DNA of 64,000 bases from Xenorhabdus yunnanensis (GTDB lineage Bacteria; Pseudomonadota; Gammaproteobacteria; Enterobacterales; Enterobacteriaceae). Where the stretch lies: the NCBI RefSeq assembly GCF_028598805.1, contig NZ_JAQRFI010000002.1, forward strand, positions 124,001 through 188,000, given 5' to 3'. The notes beneath the pieces are model-generated. The model was not told where the DNA came from. It made no database searches and worked only from the letters and a program-made list of their open reading frames with translations. Of the stretch, positions 62,627 through 64,000 are shown piece by piece (the stretch's first letter is position 1; each line of letters opens with the position of its first letter). A program made the translations under genes and the position numbers.

Positions 62627-63130
62627 TTATAGCGCTTTGATCATCCTGACTTCACAGTCGCTGTGGCCTGTATTGCCAAGTGGTTCATCAAGATAGCTGA
62701 ACCCCAGCTTTTCATACAGGGTAATGGCCGCTCTCAAGTTCTCCGTCGTTTCCAGATAACAGCGTTTAAAACCTTGCTCTGTACCGAATTCGAGGGATTG
62801 CTTCACGATTTGCTTGGCTACACCTTTTCCCCGCAGTACCGATGAAAGGTACATTTTTTGTAATTCGCAGGTATTACCATCACCACCAGCCAGCGGAGCA
62901 ACACCGCCACCACCAATAACGTCACCATCCATCTCAACAACCCAGTAAGCGCTGCGTGGCTGGTTGTAAACTTCGTACAGCGTATCCAGAATCGGATCAG
63001 CAACGGCAAAACCTTTGTCTGCGGTTAAACCATGCTCGGCGGATACCTCACGGATAACAGTAGCAATGCCAGAGTTGTCTTGTTGGGTGATGGGGCGAAT
63101 AACGTAGTGGTGTGTTGTTTTTGCTGTCAT
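62627..63130 (-). CDS. yjgM: GNAT-family N-acetyltransferase YjgM
   Basis: A 167-residue GNAT protein, same length as E. coli YjgM. Matching stretches include [41 protein letters not shown], the acetyl-CoA loop [14 protein letters not shown] (R/Q-x-x-G-x-G/A as RGKGVA) and [14 protein letters not shown], with [13 protein letters not shown] at the end. The acceptor is not firmly established. Order argI-rraB-yjgM is that of E. coli. Confidence 0.93.
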   Translation of the reverse strand: MTAKTTHHYVIRPITQQDNSGIATVIREVSAEHGLTADKGFAVADPILDTLYEVYNQPRSAYWVVEMDGDVIGGGGVAPLAGGDGNTCELQKMYLSSVLRGKGVAKQIVKQSLEFGTEQGFKRCYLETTENLRAAITLYEKLGFSYLDEPLGNTGHSDCEVRMIKAL

Positions 63131-63399
63131 TATTTCCTCTTTATATTTTTATTGATGGGGTGTAAATAATACAACATGGAATATATTGAGTTAACTAATA
63201 ATTAATCAGATAACTATGAGAACGTGATCCCACTGCAGATTACCTTACCGACAATGTGCTCTAATCGTCCTTTGAAGTTCTTGCCGAAGTTCAAAAAGCT
63301 CATCAAGCCATTAAATATGTCTTAAAGGAAATTATGAAAATGCAATTTCACTTTTTTATTTAAATGAATTTATTTATTTTTTATTATGAGGTGATAAAT
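63131..63399. other. AT-rich spacer after yjgM with a coding remnant
   Basis: About 270 bp. The segment 63235-63345 contains a plus-strand frame with one stop (ADYLTDNVL, then SFEVLAEVQKAHQAIKYV) that looks like a decayed gene fragment I cannot identify. No intact gene. Confidence 0.4.
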
Positions 63400-64000
63400 A
63401 TGAAAGATATTCATGAGCTTGCTAATATATATGCGAAATACTTAGCAGCACAGAAGGGACAGAAAGTATATTCAGTTGAGACCTGGAATTATAACAATAC
63501 ACCTAAACTTGCACCTTATAAATCGGATCAGGTACGTGTAGAGGCTAATGAGGATATGCAGTGGGAATTTTATGATGTAAAAGAATATGAATTTAAATTT
63601 GCTGAATATGATTGGTATAATCATACTTCTGAGGTGATAGAAAAACGCCTGAAATATGAAAAATCTCAAATAGAGAGTGCAACTTGGTCTGTCAGATCAC
63701 CGATAAAAGTGGATATAGATTTTCAATTAAAGGTATTATTTCCATTTATTTCTGAAGATAGAGAAAAACTTTCTACTAGTATCAAAGTCGGTGATAATTC
63801 CTCAAAAACTGTTACTAATACATGGCGATATCAAGAAGACAGAATGCTGAAGGTTAAACCACATACACATTCATGGGGCTATAAGCATTTGTTGATGAAA
63901 AGAGGAACAGCGTATTGGACTCAATCCTGCCAATATATTGGTGCTGCCGGTATTTTATTGCTTGATGGTAATAAACTGAGATTACATATAGTTTATCTAG
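63400..64000 (+). CDS. unidentified protein, possibly a beta-pore-forming toxin-like protein (3' end outside window)
   Basis: About 200 codons open from an ATG with GAGG 9 nt upstream to the window end. The protein starts MKDIHELANIYAKYLAAQKG and is rich in aromatic and charged residues, with no signal peptide. The later region is beta-rich: IKVDIDFQLKVLFPFISEDR, then SIKVGDNSSKTVTNTWRYQ and MLKVKPHTHSWGYKHLLMKRG. The alternation of Ser/Thr-rich strands followed by a VKPHT-type turn recalls aerolysin/ETX-MTX2 beta-pore-forming proteins, but this is a weak, motif-level resemblance. It could equally be an unrelated beta-sandwich protein. Upstream DNA is AT-rich with a gene remnant. Confidence 0.5.
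   Translation, partial: MKDIHELANIYAKYLAAQKGQKVYSVETWNYNNTPKLAPYKSDQVRVEANEDMQWEFYDVKEYEFKFAEYDWYNHTSEVIEKRLKYEKSQIESATWSVRSPIKVDIDFQLKVLFPFISEDREKLSTSIKVGDNSSKTVTNTWRYQEDRMLKVKPHTHSWGYKHLLMKRGTAYWTQSCQYIGAAGILLLDGNKLRLHIVYL

Overview
The window is chromosomal DNA of an enterobacterium of the Xenorhabdus/Photorhabdus (Morganellaceae) type. The housekeeping proteins read as close relatives of the Escherichia coli ones. Intergenic DNA is strongly AT-rich, there is a degenerate 'TTTCAAGTTG...' inverted-end repeat of the kind I associate with these genera, and core genes are interrupted by short-lived accessory blocks: toxin-like genes, a LysM inverse autotransporter, an IS630 remnant and decayed genes. 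Genus is an inference; no rRNA or diagnostic marker is present.

Layout. 1-16.4 kb is the classic core run ftsH(3' end)-folP-glmM-secG-tRNA-Leu(GAG)-tRNA-fMet-rimP-nusA-infB-rbfA-truB-rpsO-pnp-nlpI-deaD. 16.5-22.6 kb holds, on the minus strand, a small unknown gene, the BtsSR pyruvate-sensing system and an inverse autotransporter. 22.6-24.9 kb is AT-rich and decayed (broken SDR gene, truncated IS630). 24.9-27.3 kb has ubiT (with an internal deletion), yhbS, yhbQ, a YhcN/BhsA-type periplasmic protein and yhbP. From 27.3 kb the order follows the region around 96 min of the E. coli map: nrdG-nrdD-ridA-pyrI ... pyrB-pyrL ... argI-rraB-yjgM. Accessory DNA has been inserted into it.

The first insertion (about 31.0-41.4 kb) separates pyrI from pyrB, so the regulatory and catalytic ATCase genes no longer form an operon. 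It carries a VanX-type dipeptidase with a DUF819 membrane protein, a four-gene operon (degenerate LexA/S24-type regulator, unknown protein, VUT/YhhQ-type transporter, metallophosphoesterase), a YdeP-type molybdopterin oxidoreductase, and a sphingomyelinase D/phospholipase D toxin-like gene followed by two translationally coupled small genes. The second (42.8-60.7 kb) carries a compact aryl-CoA cluster (CoA ligase, salicylyl/anthraniloyl-CoA hydroxylase family protein, AhpD-like protein), rnz, rtcR/rtcB, vapBC, decayed LysE and trans-sulfuration genes, a dcyD-nhaC pair, and a regulator-ArgG-formyltransferase-ArgH-LysE locus.

The most promising undescribed system is that last locus (55.1-60.6 kb). 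A LysG/ArgP-type regulator is divergent from divergent-sequence argininosuccinate synthase and lyase genes. A small N10-formyltetrahydrofolate-dependent formyltransferase lies between them and a LysE-type amino-acid exporter follows. The enzyme set could turn an amine into a formamide and then into a formamidine, for example an arginine analogue derived from ornithine, and export it. That chemistry is my inference. Second-rank items are the aryl-CoA cluster, the sphingomyelinase D-like gene, the S24-like/VUT/phosphoesterase operon, and two changed anaerobic enzymes: an NrdD without an ATP-cone and a UbiT lacking about 50 residues.
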